DNA of 64,000 bases, taken from assembly GCA_031430695.1 (NCBI GenBank), contig JANPBZ010000206.1, positions 23,998 to 87,997 of the forward strand. Reading direction: 5' to 3'. This stretch comes from JAENVT01 sp031430695. Its GTDB lineage: Bacteria; Actinomycetota; Acidimicrobiia; Acidimicrobiales; Ilumatobacteraceae. Under the pieces are notes generated by a model that worked only from the letters and a program-made list of their open reading frames with translations, searched no databases and had not been told where the DNA came from. Below, piece after piece: positions 40,769 to 50,085 of the stretch. The translations under genes and the position numbers were made by a program. Numbering within the stretch: the stretch's first letter is position 1; every line of letters begins with the position of its first letter.

Positions 40769-42469
40769 ATGCGGGCAGCTGCTAGCAGCCGTTGGCTCCC
40801 GGGTGTCGAGGTCTTTCGTCGGTACGAACGGGCGTGGCTGCGCGACGATGTGATAGCGGGCGCAGTGCTGACCGCGTTGTTGATTCCCGCCGGTATCGGC
40901 TACGCACAGGTCGCCGGCCTGCCTCCTCAGGCCGGCCTCTACGCCACAGTCGTACCGCTACTGGCCTATGCCATCGTGGGACCTTCCCGCATCCTTGTTC
41001 TCGGCCCCGACTCCTCCCTTGCGCCGATCATTGCGGCGTCGGTGCTGCCATTGGCCGCGGGCAGCCCTGAGCGGACGGTCGCGTTGGCCGGACTGCTGGC
41101 CCTGCTGATGGGCGCGATCCTGGTGCTGGGCGGACTGCTGCGAATCGGCTTCGTCACTGACCTGCTCTCCAAGCCGATCCGGATCGGGTATCTCAACGGC
41201 ATCGCATTGCTCGTCGTGGTGGGACAACTGCCCAAGTTGCTCGGCTTTTCGGTCGATTCCACGTCGTTGTTCGGCAACCTCCGCTCGCTCGTCGATGGGA
41301 TCGCTGATGGAGCAGTCGATGCGACGGCGCTCGCCGTCGGCCTTGGCTCGATGGCGGTGATCGTGGCGACGCGACGAAGCAGGGTGCCGGGAGTGGCACT
41401 GGCCGTTGTTGTTTCGGTGCTGATGACGGCGGTGTTCGGTTGGCGGGATCATCTTGCAGTTGTCGGCGCGCTGCCCGAAGGGCTGCCCAGGCCGACGCTT
41501 CAGGGACTTCGCTGGGATGATGTTGCCTCGCTGATAGGTCCTGCGTTCGGCATCGCCCTCATCGCCTTTGCCGACACCGGGGTGCTGTCGCGCACCTTCG
41601 CGGCCCGACGCGGTGCGACTGTTGACGGGAGCCGGGAGATGACTGCGATCGGAGCAGCGAACATCGCCGGCGGGCTCCTCGGCGGGTTTCCTGTGTCGGC
41701 GTCGTCGTCGCGCACGCCGGTCGCCGAGCAGGCGGGGGCGCACACACAGCTCGCCGGGGTCGTCGGGGCCGTGCTGATCGTCGGCTTCGTCGTGCTCGCC
41801 CCCGGAGTGACCGGCTACCTGCCCTCGTCCGCTCTCGCCGCTGTCGTGATCGTCGCCGCCGTCTCACTGGTCGACCTACGGGGCCTCAGATGGCTGCTCC
41901 GAACGAACCGGATCGAGGCAGCCCTGTCGGTATCGGCGCTCGTCGGCGTCACGCTCGTCGGGGTGCTGCAGGGGATCGCCATCGCTATCGGTCTGTCGGT
42001 GGTTGCGTTCGTGAACCAGGCGTGGCGGCCATACCGCGCCGAACTGGGGCGCATCGCGGGTGTGCGCGGGTATCACGATCTTTCGCGCAACCCCGCGGCA
42101 GCGCGGCTCCCCGGCATCGTGATCGTGCGCTTCGACGCGCCGTTGTTCTTCGCCAACGGCGGCATCTTCGACGACTTCGTACGCTCGATTGTCGACGGAG
42201 TCGAGAACGTGCACACCGTGATCCTGGCGGCGGCGCCCATCACTGACATCGATTCGACTGCGGTCGACGAGTTGGTGGAGCTCGACGACTTCCTGCGATC
42301 GAGGGACATCACCCTCGTGATCGCCGAGATGAAAGACCCGGTGAAAGATCGGATCCGGCGTTATCACCTCGCCGACCGATTTGGGCCCGAGCGGTTCATG
42401 CCAACCGTCGGCGCAGCGGTCGACGCGATCACAGGCGAATTTCGCGGCGACATCGAGTCGTCGCCCTGA
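40769..42469 (+). CDS. SulP-family anion transporter with STAS domain
   Basis: 566 residues. Ten or more membrane helices beginning LTALLIPAGIGYAQVAGLPP (SulP signature) with GPDSSLAPIIAA and FADTGVLSRTFAARRG; cytoplasmic STAS domain from ~435 (GIVIVRFDAPLFFANGGIF, DIDSTAVDELVELDDFL). The family moves sulfate, bicarbonate or dicarboxylates; the carbonic anhydrase 3 kb away makes bicarbonate possible but not demonstrated. Confidence 0.87.
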   Translation: MRAAASSRWLPGVEVFRRYERAWLRDDVIAGAVLTALLIPAGIGYAQVAGLPPQAGLYATVVPLLAYAIVGPSRILVLGPDSSLAPIIAASVLPLAAGSPERTVALAGLLALLMGAILVLGGLLRIGFVTDLLSKPIRIGYLNGIALLVVVGQLPKLLGFSVDSTSLFGNLRSLVDGIADGAVDATALAVGLGSMAVIVATRRSRVPGVALAVVVSVLMTAVFGWRDHLAVVGALPEGLPRPTLQGLRWDDVASLIGPAFGIALIAFADTGVLSRTFAARRGATVDGSREMTAIGAANIAGGLLGGFPVSASSSRTPVAEQAGAHTQLAGVVGAVLIVGFVVLAPGVTGYLPSSALAAVVIVAAVSLVDLRGLRWLLRTNRIEAALSVSALVGVTLVGVLQGIAIAIGLSVVAFVNQAWRPYRAELGRIAGVRGYHDLSRNPAAARLPGIVIVRFDAPLFFANGGIFDDFVRSIVDGVENVHTVILAAAPITDIDSTAVDELVELDDFLRSRDITLVIAEMKDPVKDRIRRYHLADRFGPERFMPTVGAAVDAITGEFRGDIESSP

Positions 42470-42552
42470 CTACTCGCAGCCTGACTACGCAACACCACGT
42501 CGAGTCGCTTGCACGCGACGAAGTCGCGCAGATCTTGCGGCGCCGCGGCCGG

Positions 42553-42597
42553 TGTGGGCGCGATTTCGGAAACCTCAGGCGAATTTTCGCACCCAAC
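42553..42597. repeat. Palindromic GGGCGCGA repeat, copy 1
   Basis: Inverted repeat with GTGGGCGCGA at the left and TTCGCACCCAAC at the right around a ~22-base centre containing CCTCAGGC. Second copy 8 bases downstream and a third at 44795. Could form an RNA hairpin after the SulP gene. Confidence 0.55.
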
Positions 42598-42604
42598 GGG
42601 GTCC

Positions 42605-42650
42605 TGTGGGCGCGATATCGGCAAGCCCAGTTGGGCGTTTCGCGCCCGAC
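42605..42650. repeat. Palindromic GGGCGCGA repeat, copy 2
   Basis: Left arm TGTGGGCGCGATAT, right arm TTTCGCGCCCGAC, centre CGGCAAGCCCAGTTGGGC. Same design and length as copies 1 and 3. The region 42651-42742 that follows holds nothing else recognised. Confidence 0.55.
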
Positions 42651-42742
42651 GAGGCTGCTAGCCGAAAGGTGCGCGGTGGGTCTCGGCACCCCGTCGCAAG
42701 GCTTGGCTGAACGCCTCGGCCTCGGCCGTCACGACCGGCAGG

Positions 42743-42940
42743 TCAGGTGATGCTGGTGTCGAGCGTGGTGCGCTGCGAAATGCCGTGGTTCGTGGATGTG
42801 TCGTAGTCGTTGCTGGCCGTTTGCAGGTCGGTCTTGCGTTGCTCGAAGGCCGCCCAGGCATCGTCCGGGGCATGCCCACGAGCGAGTCCTCGAAGTTGTC
42901 GAGGTACTGATATGCCAGGTTGGCGTGGCCCATCTCATCA
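42743..42940 (-). pseudogene. Unidentified protein tail, frameshifted
   Basis: Two adjoining reading frames look coding: GHANLAYQYLDNFEDSLVG, then DDAWAAFEQRKTDLQTASND and YDTSTNHGISQRTTLDTSIT before TGA at 42743. I do not recognise the family. Nothing upstream continues it, so it is probably a fragment. Confidence 0.25.
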
Positions 42941-43064
42941 CGAAGTCGAAGTGACGCTCGACAACGGCAGCCAAGTCGATGTGCAACTCGACAAGAACTT
43001 CAAGGTGGTCGACGCGACCACCGACCACGAGGACGACGACCCCGGGGAGACGGAGGGTTCGTGA
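42930..43064 (+). pseudogene. PepSY-like domain remnant
   Basis: The last ~40 codons, HEVEVTLDNGSQVDVQLDKN and FKVVDATTDHEDDDPGETEG, resemble the C-terminus of PepSY-domain proteins with an acidic tail. No signal peptide or first PepSY strand precedes it; the 5' part has been lost. Positions 43065-43203 contain only the sodC leader, with AAGGGAGA as a likely ribosome site. Confidence 0.5.
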
Positions 43065-43203
43065 TCGTTCAGCCTCGACCAGTGGAATCCGGCAGATATC
43101 GCGGCACGGGAGGCGGCTGGCCCACACAACTTTTTGAGTCGGTGTCACCCAATCGGCGCCGAACGACGTCTGTCCTTGATAACCAAGTCAAGGGAGACAT
43201 CAC

Positions 43204-43812
43204 ATGAACAAGAGACTGCTGTTCGCAGCTGGCGGGGCTGTGCTGGTCGCCGGCATCTTCACGGCCACCACCGCCGGCGCCCATTCTCGGTCGGCGAAGG
43301 CAACGCTCGCTGCCGCAGATGGCACCACGGTCGGTACTGTCGAGTTCAAGACCGACGACGGGTACACCGAGGTTCGGGTCCGACTCTCCGCGGTAGTCGG
43401 CGTCGACGCCTTCCACGGATTCCACATCCACGCCAACGACGTTGTCACCGAAACGAACGGTGAAGGTTGCATCGCTGACCCAGCGGCCGCTCCATCGACA
43501 TGGTTCGTGTCCGCCGACGGTCACTACAACCCGACCGGGCAAACCCACTCACATCATGTCGGTGACATGCCGGTCGTATACGTCAATGCTGACGGCAGCG
43601 TCGAAACCCGTTTCCGGATCGACAAGATCAACCCGAGTGATCTCAGGGGCAAGGCCGTCGTCTTGCATGCCGGTGCCGACAACTTCGCCAACGTGCCCCT
43701 CGGCGCGGGCGCCAGCCAGTACACAGCGAACACGCCGGAAGCCACTGCGGCGACCGCGAGGACCGGTAACGCCGGCGACCGGATCGCGTGCGGCGTAATC
43801 GCATCGAGCTGA
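43204..43812 (+). CDS. sodC: Cu,Zn superoxide dismutase, secreted
   Basis: 202 residues. Signal peptide (LLFAAGGAVLVAGIFTATTA, ending AGA). Metal ligands: two His in FHGFHIHAND, bridging His in GHYNPTG, His in THSHHVGD, zinc Asp in VGDMP, and His in VLHAGADN. C-terminal RTGNAGDRIACGVI supplies the active-site Arg and the disulfide Cys. Dismutates superoxide outside the membrane. A strong terminator follows. Confidence 0.88.
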   Translation: MNKRLLFAAGGAVLVAGIFTATTAGAHSRSAKATLAAADGTTVGTVEFKTDDGYTEVRVRLSAVVGVDAFHGFHIHANDVVTETNGEGCIADPAAAPSTWFVSADGHYNPTGQTHSHHVGDMPVVYVNADGSVETRFRIDKINPSDLRGKAVVLHAGADNFANVPLGAGASQYTANTPEATAATARTGNAGDRIACGVIASS

Positions 43813-43824
43813 CCGCCGCGCCAC

Positions 43825-43853
43825 ACCCCCACCGTCACCTCGACGGTGGGGGT
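43825..43853 (+). terminator. Intrinsic-type terminator after sodC
   Basis: Perfect 12-base arms ACCCCCACCGTC and GACGGTGGGGGT with a 5-base loop, starting 13 bases after the sodC stop. Only a weak T-containing tract follows, as is common in GC-rich actinobacteria. Positions 43854-43986 show nothing else recognised. Confidence 0.8.
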
Positions 43854-43986
43854 TGCGTCGGTGCACTTCGTTGACGATTGCATCGAGCACCCATGCGACG
43901 ATTGGGCCTGACTCGTCTCCTGTGACGCCGAAAGTCGACGCCACTACCCGAGTCGTTCGTTCGATCTAACGCCCGCCCGACAGCGG

Positions 43987-44559
43987 CTAGACGGCGCGTC
44001 CGAGGAACGCTGCGAGCCGATCTGCCGCGCAGGCGGTCGGGTCAACGGCGACCTCCGGGCCGAACGGTGCGACGCCGTCGGGTCCGCGAAACTGGTCAGG
44101 GATCATGGCCTGTGCCGCGGACAGCAACTGTTCGGCCATCTCTGGTGCGAGGTCGGTCGACTGCCCGGTGGCCCGGGCGAGGTCCCATGCGTGGGCGAAG
44201 TGGTCGACGGTCGCCAAGGCCATGAACCCTGCGCCAGGGAATGTGCCGAACGGCAACGTGATCATTCTTTCGAGCGCGCCGTCTGCACCGAAAGCGGCGA
44301 GTGCACCGGCACTGGCGGTGTCGTACGCGGCGACGATGTCGCCGGTGGTGTAGTCGGTGTCCTCCGTGTCGTCGGCCTCGGGTGAGGCTCCTGCGTTGGT
44401 GGTGATCTCGAACCAGTGGGCGCCACCGACGAGGTGGTTGACGACACGGCGTACGTCCCATGACGCGCACGGCGTTGGATCGTCGAGCTGATCCGCCGTG
44501 ACGTTGCTGAGCACGCCCCGAGCAGTAGCGAACGCGGCGGCAAGTGTTTCAGTGCTCAT
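43987..44559 (-). CDS. TIGR03086 family metal-binding protein (DinB/MDMPI-like)
   Basis: 190 residues. DinB-type bundle with metal histidines: DDPTPCASWDVRRVVNHLVG (first His), TVDHFAHAWDLARATGQ (two His), preceded by ITLPFGTFPGAGFM. The family groups with mycothiol-dependent maleylpyruvate isomerase-like proteins of actinobacteria. Substrate unknown. A paralogue lies at 57214. Confidence 0.82.
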   Translation of the reverse strand: MSTETLAAAFATARGVLSNVTADQLDDPTPCASWDVRRVVNHLVGGAHWFEITTNAGASPEADDTEDTDYTTGDIVAAYDTASAGALAAFGADGALERMITLPFGTFPGAGFMALATVDHFAHAWDLARATGQSTDLAPEMAEQLLSAAQAMIPDQFRGPDGVAPFGPEVAVDPTACAADRLAAFLGRAV

Positions 44560-44569
44560 CGAACCCCTC

Positions 44570-44599
44570 CTTGATGATGAAGATCTTGATGATGAAGAT
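44570..44599. repeat. Tandem 15-base repeat
   Basis: CTTGATGATGAAGAT occurs twice with no spacer immediately upstream of the TIGR03086 gene (antisense reading ATCTTCATCATCAAG). It covers the spot where the ribosome site would be expected. The remainder of the gap, 44600-44794, holds only a short open frame ending ...MMGDMIGTMRNM that I cannot identify. Confidence 0.6.
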
Positions 44600-44794
44600 C
44601 TCCCGAGAGGTTATTCGCTGTCGACTGCCTACCGGATCACCACCGCAATCACTCCGCCCACGAGCGACGTCGGCGATCGGTGCCGCGCGATGATGGGCGA
44701 CATGATCGGCACGATGCGCAACATGTGATCTCGGCCGGCGGCCGAAGACGTCGCCGGTTCGGTGCGCCGTCTCGTTGGCGGTCACGCGCAGTTC

Positions 44795-44844
44795 ATTGGG
44801 CGCGATTTTGGCAATCTCAGGCACGCGTACTTTCGCGCCCACAC
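44795..44844. repeat. Palindromic GGGCGCGA repeat, copy 3
   Basis: ATTGGGCGCGATTTTGGCAA at the left and TTTCGCGCCCACA at the right, with CTCAGGC in the centre as in copy 1. Located in the gap between the MFS gene end and the TIGR03086 gene. 44845-44919 shows nothing else. Confidence 0.55.
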
Positions 44845-44919
44845 AGCCACGCCCGCGTGAGCTACTCGACGCACCCCGATGAGCGCATCATCGAAGGCAT
44901 TCCAGATTGGGTGCTGCTC

Positions 44920-46137
44920 TCAAGACAGCGCTGGTAGCGACGGGGGCGTAGGCGCGGCGCTGGCCGCCATCATGCGGCGCGAGGTGACCAACAGCAGCAC
45001 GAACGCGCCCCCGGCCACTACGGCGAAGGCCACACGAAGGTCCTGCCATTCAGCGATGGCACCAACGGTGACCGCGGTGAGCATGGCGCCGAGGCGCTGG
45101 CCGAGCAGCATCGAGCCCAGCCCGGAGCCGGCTGAGACACCCGGAAGTCGTGCCGCGGTGGCGTAGAGCTGTGGAAACACCACCGAGAGGCCGAGACCCC
45201 ACACCACGAGGCCTGCCAGTGCCACGACACCCACCGGCGCAATGACGGTGACGGCTGCCCCGATGCCCACCAGGGTGATCGCCCACGTGAACAGCCGTCG
45301 CTCACCGATGCGGTCGAGCACATGGTCGCCGCCGAGACGGCCGACCAGCATCGCGCCGGCACAGGCCACGGTGCCGAAGCCGCTCGCTCGGCCGAAGTCG
45401 AACTCGTCGCGCATGAGGACTGCCGCCCAGTCGTTGGGCATCACCTCCAACGCGACGGCACCGAATGCTGCCAGGCCCATGAGGATGATGACAGCGGAAA
45501 ACCGCTTTGGCCGTGCAGTCTTCTCATTCTCCGTGTGCGCAGGGGCATTCGGCGGCGGATCCACCGCGATCAGCCATCGCCGCACCACACCGACTGTGGT
45601 GAACATGAACGCACTGACCACCAGCAACTGTGCACCCACGCCGACGCCAACCGCCGACGCGGCCGATCCCACCACGGCGCCGCCCGTGAATCCAAGACTC
45701 CACATGGCGTGCAGCCGGTTCATGATCGAGCGCCCTAACCGGTTCTGCACGATCACGCCTTGAGCGTTCATCGCCACGTCGTTGCAGACGTCGAGCACAC
45801 CCAAGGTGGTGAGCAGCAGGAGCAACACGACGGCGGTGGGAGCGAAGGCGATGAGCGGCATGCCGATCGATAGCGCGGTGGCCACGAGGGTGAGCAGGCG
45901 GCGGCTGCCGAGGCGGTCGATCAGCTTCCCGACCAGGATTGCGCCGAGGATGCCCCCCAGACCGCCGCCGAGCAGCGTGGCCCCGAGGCCGGCGTTACTG
46001 AGGCCGAGCTCGTCGCGGATCTCGGGGATGCGCGGCAACCAGTTCGAGAACGTCGCACCGTTCACGAAGAACAACGCGGCGACAGCGGCTGCGGAGTGCC
46101 CGGTGCGCGGAGAGTCCGCGGAGGGCACCGATGTCAC
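44920..46137 (-). CDS. Major facilitator superfamily transporter
   Basis: 405 residues with about twelve hydrophobic helices. Starts AALFFVNGATFSNWLPRIPE and LGLSNAGLGATLLGGGLGG, with the inter-helix motif GKLIDRLGSRRLL between helices 2 and 3 and the repeat GGDHVLDRIGERRLFTW in the second half. Resembles the sugar/drug exporter-like branch seen beside many actinobacterial genes; substrate unknown. The 277-base gap to the next gene shows no feature I can name. Confidence 0.83.
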   Translation of the reverse strand: MTSVPSADSPRTGHSAAAVAALFFVNGATFSNWLPRIPEIRDELGLSNAGLGATLLGGGLGGILGAILVGKLIDRLGSRRLLTLVATALSIGMPLIAFAPTAVVLLLLLTTLGVLDVCNDVAMNAQGVIVQNRLGRSIMNRLHAMWSLGFTGGAVVGSAASAVGVGVGAQLLVVSAFMFTTVGVVRRWLIAVDPPPNAPAHTENEKTARPKRFSAVIILMGLAAFGAVALEVMPNDWAAVLMRDEFDFGRASGFGTVACAGAMLVGRLGGDHVLDRIGERRLFTWAITLVGIGAAVTVIAPVGVVALAGLVVWGLGLSVVFPQLYATAARLPGVSAGSGLGSMLLGQRLGAMLTAVTVGAIAEWQDLRVAFAVVAGGAFVLLLVTSRRMMAASAAPTPPSLPALS

Positions 46138-46414
46138 GGCCGTTCAATCTACGGCACTGGCATTCACTGTACGACACCACGTCGTCAGGTCGAGATCGTC
46201 CAGACGGATGCGAAATGCGTTGCCGCGGCGTCGCAACGACCCGTGACAGTGTGAGGACGTAGTGCCCTTGTTCTTACGCCACGGTGGCGGCATCGTTGCA
46301 GGCAGGGCTATGAATGAGTGGGTCGCGCATGCGCTCCGGTGACACGGCAGATGGGAATTCGGCAGCCGCTGAGCACCGCTGTCGTCATCATGGCGCGAGA
46401 CGGCGCGAGACGAG

Positions 46415-48697
46415 ATGAGGAACACAGGTCTGGCGTCAGACCGCACACCGTGGATCTCGGCCGGCGCGTTCTCGGCGGTCATCGCTGCGCACACAATCGG
46501 CGTGCTACAAGGCATCACCTTCCCTATGGTGATTGTCGGCGCCCTCCTGTGTGCCTACATCGGCCTCCGACATAACCGTCCGAAGGTGTGGTGGCCATGG
46601 TGGGCGTTGGTGCTGACGGGGGTGCTCTGGGCGATCGCCGGGGTTGTCCGCGAGTCCACCGGAGCGACCGGCGATCTCACCGAGAATCGGTCGTTGTTGC
46701 CCGATCTGTTTGCGCTTCCCGGCTACGCGCTGTTCGCGACCGCCCTCTACGGCTTGCTGCGGGCGCGCCGTGCGCCCGGCGATAGCGGGGCGAGGCTCGA
46801 TGGGATCATGCTCGGAGCCGGTGCCCTGCTGCTCGTCAACGAGCTGTTGATCGTGCCCACATTGCGAATCCATGGCGCGTGGGTGATGGCCCGGATCGCC
46901 ATTGCGATCTACCCGGCAATCTCGATGTGCCTGCTCGTGTTGGCGGCCAGACTGGCGTTCTCGTCGTGGCAGCCCTCGCCTGCACTCTCCTTGATTCTCG
47001 TCGGGACAGCGTTTCTGCTGCTCGGCGATGTCTTCTTCGCGCTCGGCGATGCTGGTTGGATCGTCGTCAACGAGCGACTGCTCGAGCTGCCATATCTGTT
47101 GATGCCGGCCACCATCGGAACGGCCGCTCTCCTTCCCTCGATGAACCTCATCGACCGGCCTGCACACCGGCCGCTTCGCTCCATCGGTCGAGGTCGGCTC
47201 ATCGCGGTCGGGGCCGCGCTGTTTGCCCCCATTGTGGTCATCGCCATCCGTGATGCCTCGTTCGCCCGGTCGGTGACGGCGTTGATCTACCTCGTCCTTG
47301 CGTTGTCGGCGATGCTCCGAGTCGCTGGCGCGATGAAGGAGCAAGCCGAGTTTGCCGGCAAGCTCGCTTATCAGGCGACGCACGACGATCTCACCGGCCT
47401 GCCCAGCCGCGCCCCTATCGTCAGCCACCTCGACGTGTTGCGCACAGAGTCGCAGCGCACCGGGCGGCCCTTTGCGCTGATGTTCCTCGACCTCGATCAG
47501 TTCAAGCTCGTCAACGACTCGATGGGACATGCGCTCGGTGACGAACTGTTGGTTCAGGCCGGGAGCCGGATCAGCAAGGCCGTGCGCACCGATGACCTGG
47601 TTGGGCGAATCTCCGGCGACGAGTTCCTGATCGTCGCCGCCGGCCTCGATGCCTCAGGTGCTGCGGCATTGGCCGATCGGATCAGGCGGGTTCTCAGCGC
47701 GCCGTTCCAGTTCGGCGCCGGAGAGGTGTTCCTCACGGCATCGATCGGCATCGCCGTCTCGTACGGCTCGGAGTTCGACGACTCGGCAACCCTGATCCGC
47801 GATGCCGACACCGCCATGTATCGCGCCAAGGACGCCGGCCGCAACGCGGTCAGCGTGTTCGACGTGTCGATGCTGGAGCGTGTCGCCAAACGGGTCGAGA
47901 TGGAGCGATGCATCCGTCAGGCATTGTCGGCGGGCGAGATCATCGCCCACTACCAACCGCTCGTTCAGTTGCCGAGCGGAAACGTGACCGGGTTCGAAGC
48001 GCTCGCTCGGTGGAACGACGGCGAGAAGATGATCGAGCCGTCGGAGTTCATCGCCGTCGCCGAGGAATGCGGTCTGATCGTCCCACTGGGCGCGTTGATG
48101 CTCGACGAAGCCTGCCACAGCCTGGCCCACTGGCGTCGCACGATCCCCGGCGGCGAGCAGTTGTACATGTCGGTCAACCTCTCACCCCGGCAGGTCCGCG
48201 AAAGCGACATCGTCGACACGGTGGCCGAAACGCTCCGGCGCCACGATCTCCCTGGAGACGCGTTGTGGCTGGAGATCACCGAGAATCTGATGATGGAGGA
48301 TTCGGTCTCGACCGCCGGTGTGTTGGTCGGCCTGCGATCGCTCGGTGTCCGGCTCTCGGTCGATGACTTCGGCACCGGCTTCTCCTCGCTGTCGACTCTC
48401 AAGCGGTTCCCGGTGTCGGGCGTCAAGATCGACCGTTCCTTCGTGTCGGGGCTCGGTCATCACCAGAGCGAATCGTCCCTGGTGGCCGCGATCCTCGCCA
48501 TGGCGTCAGCGCTCCGCTTGGTCACGATCGCCGAGGGCGTCGAGACCACGGATCAGGCGAACCAGTTGTTCGAGCTCGGCTGCGGCGTCGGACAGGGGTA
48601 TCTGTTCTCGATGGCGGTGCCGTTCGAGGAGATCCCCCGAACGGTCGCCCGACTGGGAGTTCCCGGGCACGCGGACCTGGGGATCCGAGTGCCCTGA
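46415..48697 (+). CDS. Membrane-bound GGDEF-EAL protein (cyclic di-GMP turnover)
   Basis: 760 residues. About eight to nine N-terminal helices (residues 10-305) form a membrane sensor. GGDEF domain ~325-485 with ATHDDLTGLPSRAP, FLDLDQFKLVNDSMGH and RISGDEFLIVAA: the signature is SGDEF, a tolerated variant. EAL domain ~495-750: FEALARWND, LWLEITENLMMED, VDDFGTGFSSLSTLKRFPV, VKIDRSFV and AEGVET, all catalytic glutamates and aspartates in place. Phosphodiesterase activity is likely; cyclase activity possible. Confidence 0.88.
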   Translation: MRNTGLASDRTPWISAGAFSAVIAAHTIGVLQGITFPMVIVGALLCAYIGLRHNRPKVWWPWWALVLTGVLWAIAGVVRESTGATGDLTENRSLLPDLFALPGYALFATALYGLLRARRAPGDSGARLDGIMLGAGALLLVNELLIVPTLRIHGAWVMARIAIAIYPAISMCLLVLAARLAFSSWQPSPALSLILVGTAFLLLGDVFFALGDAGWIVVNERLLELPYLLMPATIGTAALLPSMNLIDRPAHRPLRSIGRGRLIAVGAALFAPIVVIAIRDASFARSVTALIYLVLALSAMLRVAGAMKEQAEFAGKLAYQATHDDLTGLPSRAPIVSHLDVLRTESQRTGRPFALMFLDLDQFKLVNDSMGHALGDELLVQAGSRISKAVRTDDLVGRISGDEFLIVAAGLDASGAAALADRIRRVLSAPFQFGAGEVFLTASIGIAVSYGSEFDDSATLIRDADTAMYRAKDAGRNAVSVFDVSMLERVAKRVEMERCIRQALSAGEIIAHYQPLVQLPSGNVTGFEALARWNDGEKMIEPSEFIAVAEECGLIVPLGALMLDEACHSLAHWRRTIPGGEQLYMSVNLSPRQVRESDIVDTVAETLRRHDLPGDALWLEITENLMMEDSVSTAGVLVGLRSLGVRLSVDDFGTGFSSLSTLKRFPVSGVKIDRSFVSGLGHHQSESSLVAAILAMASALRLVTIAEGVETTDQANQLFELGCGVGQGYLFSMAVPFEEIPRTVARLGVPGHADLGIRVP

Positions 48698-48712
48698 TCT
48701 CCCTCGAGGGCG

Positions 48713-49309
48713 CTACAGCCTCGGATAGCCGGGAAGAGGTTCCGGCAACTCGGCCGCGTACCACGTCTGACGGTCGAGAACCTGGAGATTCGACCGGGGA
48801 AAACTGTCGGCGATCCGCTGCGCCACTTCCTCGGAGCTGAAGGTGGTGCGATTGAAGTCGCACACGTCGTACACCAGGACCCCGTTGGCAACGGCGACCA
48901 TCTGCCACATCTCGATCGAGAGGCGCCCGAACAGCGTGAGACCACGCACTCCGGGCACCACCATCACGAGGATCCCGAAGTAGACGGCGTTGCGCGCCGC
49001 GTGCTCCGGGTACTTCGAACGGAGGAATGCCGGAGAGATCTGGGGCACGTCCTCCAGGCTGTTGGTGATCATCGCTAGGCCGACCGGACGGTCGTCTTGC
49101 CAACCGACGATCTTGGTGATGTGCGGGTTGCGGAACTCGGCGAGCACCTCATCTCGCGAATACAGATGCTGCAGGACGGCGAGCTCGGCGAGCGGCGCGA
49201 AGTTGGTGCGGTATGCCTCCCACAACGTCTCCGCTTGCCTGCCGGTGATCGACAACTCGTGCGTGATGACGATGGGTGGCGCCGCTGGTGGCGATTCGAG
49301 TACTGACAT
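48713..49309 (-). CDS. GNAT-like protein of unknown function
   Basis: 198 residues; ATG 49309 has AAGGAG 9 bases upstream. ITGRQAETLWEAYRTNFAPL, EFRNPHITKIVGWQDDRPVG and NAVYFGILVMVVPGVRG follow a GNAT-like strand-helix pattern, but the acetyl-CoA loop is not convincing. It diverges from the furA-katG operon across ~290 bases, which contain a direct repeat near furA. Confidence 0.6.
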   Translation of the reverse strand: MSVLESPPAAPPIVITHELSITGRQAETLWEAYRTNFAPLAELAVLQHLYSRDEVLAEFRNPHITKIVGWQDDRPVGLAMITNSLEDVPQISPAFLRSKYPEHAARNAVYFGILVMVVPGVRGLTLFGRLSIEMWQMVAVANGVLVYDVCDFNRTTFSSEEVAQRIADSFPRSNLQVLDRQTWYAAELPEPLPGYPRL

Positions 49310-49560
49310 TTCGGTTCTCCTTGTCTCGCGAGAGCCAAGGAACCGTTCGTCACGAAGTGCCGCGGAACGGAGTGTCGCGCACCGGAAACACCGCAGAGCA
49401 GAAGGCTGCAACGGAACCTTCGCTCTCGGTTCGTTGTTAGCTCTATTGTCCACGCGCTGTCCGCGCGAGAACAGGGCACTTTGTCGCTCTCCGTGCTCAT
49501 TTTCGGTGCTGAGGATGTACCTGGCCGATTCGGGAACGAGTCGGAGTGGACGGGCGACCG

Positions 49561-49585
49561 AGTTTGCATCTCAGAGAAGTTTGCA
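49561..49585. promoter_or_regulatory. Direct repeat upstream of furA
   Basis: AGTTTGCA occurs at 49561-49568 and 49578-49585, 9 bases apart, ending 14 bases before the furA start. In mycobacteria FurA represses its own operon from a site overlapping the promoter, so this is a candidate autoregulatory site or part of the -10/-35 region. Confidence 0.45.
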
Positions 49586-49599
49586 CATAGTGTGGGGCC

Positions 49600-50085
49600 A
49601 TGTCGGTCGACCCTGCTGAGCTCCTTCGGCAACGGGGATTCAAGGTCACGGCTCAGCGCTTGGCCGTCCTGCGGGCGGTGTCGGGCCGACCTCACCTCAC
49701 GGCGGAAGAAGTCGTCGAGGTCGTCAGGGCCGACATTGGTGTTATCTCGCGCCGCGCCGTGTACGACGCCGTCGGCGTCTTGGCCGACATGGGCCTGCTC
49801 CGGCGCATCCAGCCTTCGGGGTCAGCAGCGCGCTATGAGGATCGGGTGGGCGACAACCATCACCACCTGATCTGTCGCGCCTGTGGCCGCATGGTCGACG
49901 TGGACTGCGCTGTGGGCGCCACGCCGTGCTTGACTGCGACCGACGACGCGGGTTATGAAATCGACGAGGCCGAGGTCATCTACTGGGGCCGCTGTCCCAC
50001 ATGTCGAGAGGCAACCGAAGGCACGCAAGTTCCGAGCTTTGACAGTTCGAAGACAGCAACATCATCAATCGAGGAGAGAAAATGA
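49600..50085 (+). CDS. furA: Fur-family regulator FurA
   Basis: 161 residues. Winged helix (RQRGFKVTAQRLAVLRAVS, YDAVGVLADMGLLRRIQ), metal site DNHHHLICRACGRMVDVDC and a structural zinc pair CRAC...CPTC. Directly upstream of katG with an ATGA overlap. This is the classical actinobacterial arrangement in which FurA represses katG until peroxide oxidises it. Confidence 0.9.
   Translation: MSVDPAELLRQRGFKVTAQRLAVLRAVSGRPHLTAEEVVEVVRADIGVISRRAVYDAVGVLADMGLLRRIQPSGSAARYEDRVGDNHHHLICRACGRMVDVDCAVGATPCLTATDDAGYEIDEAEVIYWGRCPTCREATEGTQVPSFDSSKTATSSIEERK

Noticed and set aside
42658..42933. 91-codon minus-strand gene
   Set aside because: The frame that looks coding changes midway and the 3' part is antisense to the repeat area; kept only as a low-confidence remnant.
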